Positions 7,209 through 7,620 of a DNA stretch of 7,620 nucleotides are shown here, piece after piece. The DNA is from Chitinophagaceae bacterium. GTDB lineage: Bacteria > Bacteroidota > Bacteroidia > Chitinophagales > Chitinophagaceae. Both the position numbers and the translations under genes were made by a program. The notes under the pieces are model-generated. The model did no database searches and was not told the origin of the DNA. It worked only from the letters and a program-made list of their open reading frames with translations. The stretch's first letter is position 1; each line of letters opens with the position of its first letter. The stretch spans positions 1 through 7,620 of the forward strand of contig JAGOUF010000094.1 in assembly GCA_018061385.1 (NCBI GenBank), in the 5' to 3' direction.

Positions 7209-7620
7209 TTAATGTTTTTTTAGCTTAATTACTCGAAGCATTTGTATAATTACTGCAATAAAAATGAGGGCAAATCCTACATAAAAAGTATTGCTTAAAT
7301 CTTTGTTTTCGTGGTATACAAAAAATGCCAAAATTATACCATACACAGGTTCTAAATTAAGGGTTAGATTTTGCGTAAATGCAGATATTTTTTTTAAAGC
7401 TTGTAATGAAAAATCCATTGCCAAAATAGTACAAATCCAGCTTAATATAAACAACCAAAACCAGTCGTGTAAAGTTGGAATTAAATAATTGGTAGGAAAA
7501 AAATACAAGTACAATGGCATCATTAAAGTAAGTACTAAAAAGCCTCCACCAAGTTCGTACAACATAATAGTTTTAGGTTCAATATTGGTAACAGCTTTTT
7601 TGTTTAATATAGAAAAAACA
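7209..7620 (-). CDS. EamA/DMT-family transporter, C-terminal part (5' end outside window)
   Basis: The frame runs through the window edge; 136 residues are visible before the TAA at 7209-7211. An internal ATG at 7563-7565 is not the start, because in-frame coding continues upstream of it (reading ...SILNKKAVTNIEPKTIMLYELGGG in two parts). Four hydrophobic helices are visible: around LGGGFLVLTLMMPLYLYFF, WFWLFILSWICTILAM, LEPVYGIILAFFVYHE and YVGFALIFIAVIIQML, followed by a basic tail KLKKH. The motif LNLEPVYGIILAFFVYHE followed by a G-containing last helix is typical of the second EamA repeat of drug/metabolite transporters. These are inner-membrane exporters or exchangers of small metabolites; the substrate is not predictable. 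It is on the same strand as and upstream of the TonB receptor, with no clear terminator in the 63-base gap. Confidence 0.87.
   Translation of the reverse strand, partial: VFSILNKKAVTNIEPKTIMLYELGGGFLVLTLMMPLYLYFFPTNYLIPTLHDWFWLFILSWICTILAMDFSLQALKKISAFTQNLTLNLEPVYGIILAFFVYHENKDLSNTFYVGFALIFIAVIIQMLRVIKLKKH

Noticed and set aside
7291..7488. Plus-strand open frame opposite the EamA transporter
   Set aside because: Antisense shadow of a membrane protein gene with clear EamA motifs; no independent support.

Overview
This is an AT-rich window that looks like a Bacteroidota chromosome, probably Chitinophagales or a relative. The assignment rests on four things: a TPR-containing membrane histidine kinase, a TonB-dependent outer-membrane receptor rich in Asn and Gln, starts without Shine-Dalgarno sequences, and TAnnTTTG-type -7 elements, which are the Bacteroidota housekeeping promoter signature. 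It is compactly coded, with no mobile element, RNA gene or CRISPR array that I can see. No gap between genes exceeds 150 bases.

Layout. Bases 2-184 (+) are the C-terminal end of a lactonase-family beta-propeller protein. After a 51-base gap, 236-2152 (+) encodes a histidine kinase with an exported TPR sensor. It ends at a bidirectional hairpin terminator (2174-2200), shared with a convergent classical short-chain dehydrogenase/reductase (2213-3052, -). The 149-base gap 3053-3201 separates the SDR from a divergent PhnA/YjdM-type zinc-ribbon protein (3202-3786, +), and each gene has a plausible -7 element there. A 21-bp perfect hairpin (3815-3865) then closes both phnA and a convergent leftward group. 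Read in transcription order, that group is an EamA/DMT transporter (3' part only, 7620-7209), a TonB-dependent receptor (7145-5082) and an NtrC-type response regulator (5042-3885).

How the genes fit together. The three leftward genes are closely spaced (63 and 39 bases) and end at one strong terminator, so at least receptor and regulator are probably co-transcribed. The window holds one kinase without a receiver and one response regulator without a kinase, in different transcription units. Whether they are partners cannot be told from sequence alone. The rest looks like ordinary accessory metabolism.

The most notable item is the response regulator. It ends right after the AAA+ domain with no DNA-binding domain, and its sigma-54 contact loop reads GSFTSA instead of GAFTGA. 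I found no clear sign of a wholly new multi-gene system.
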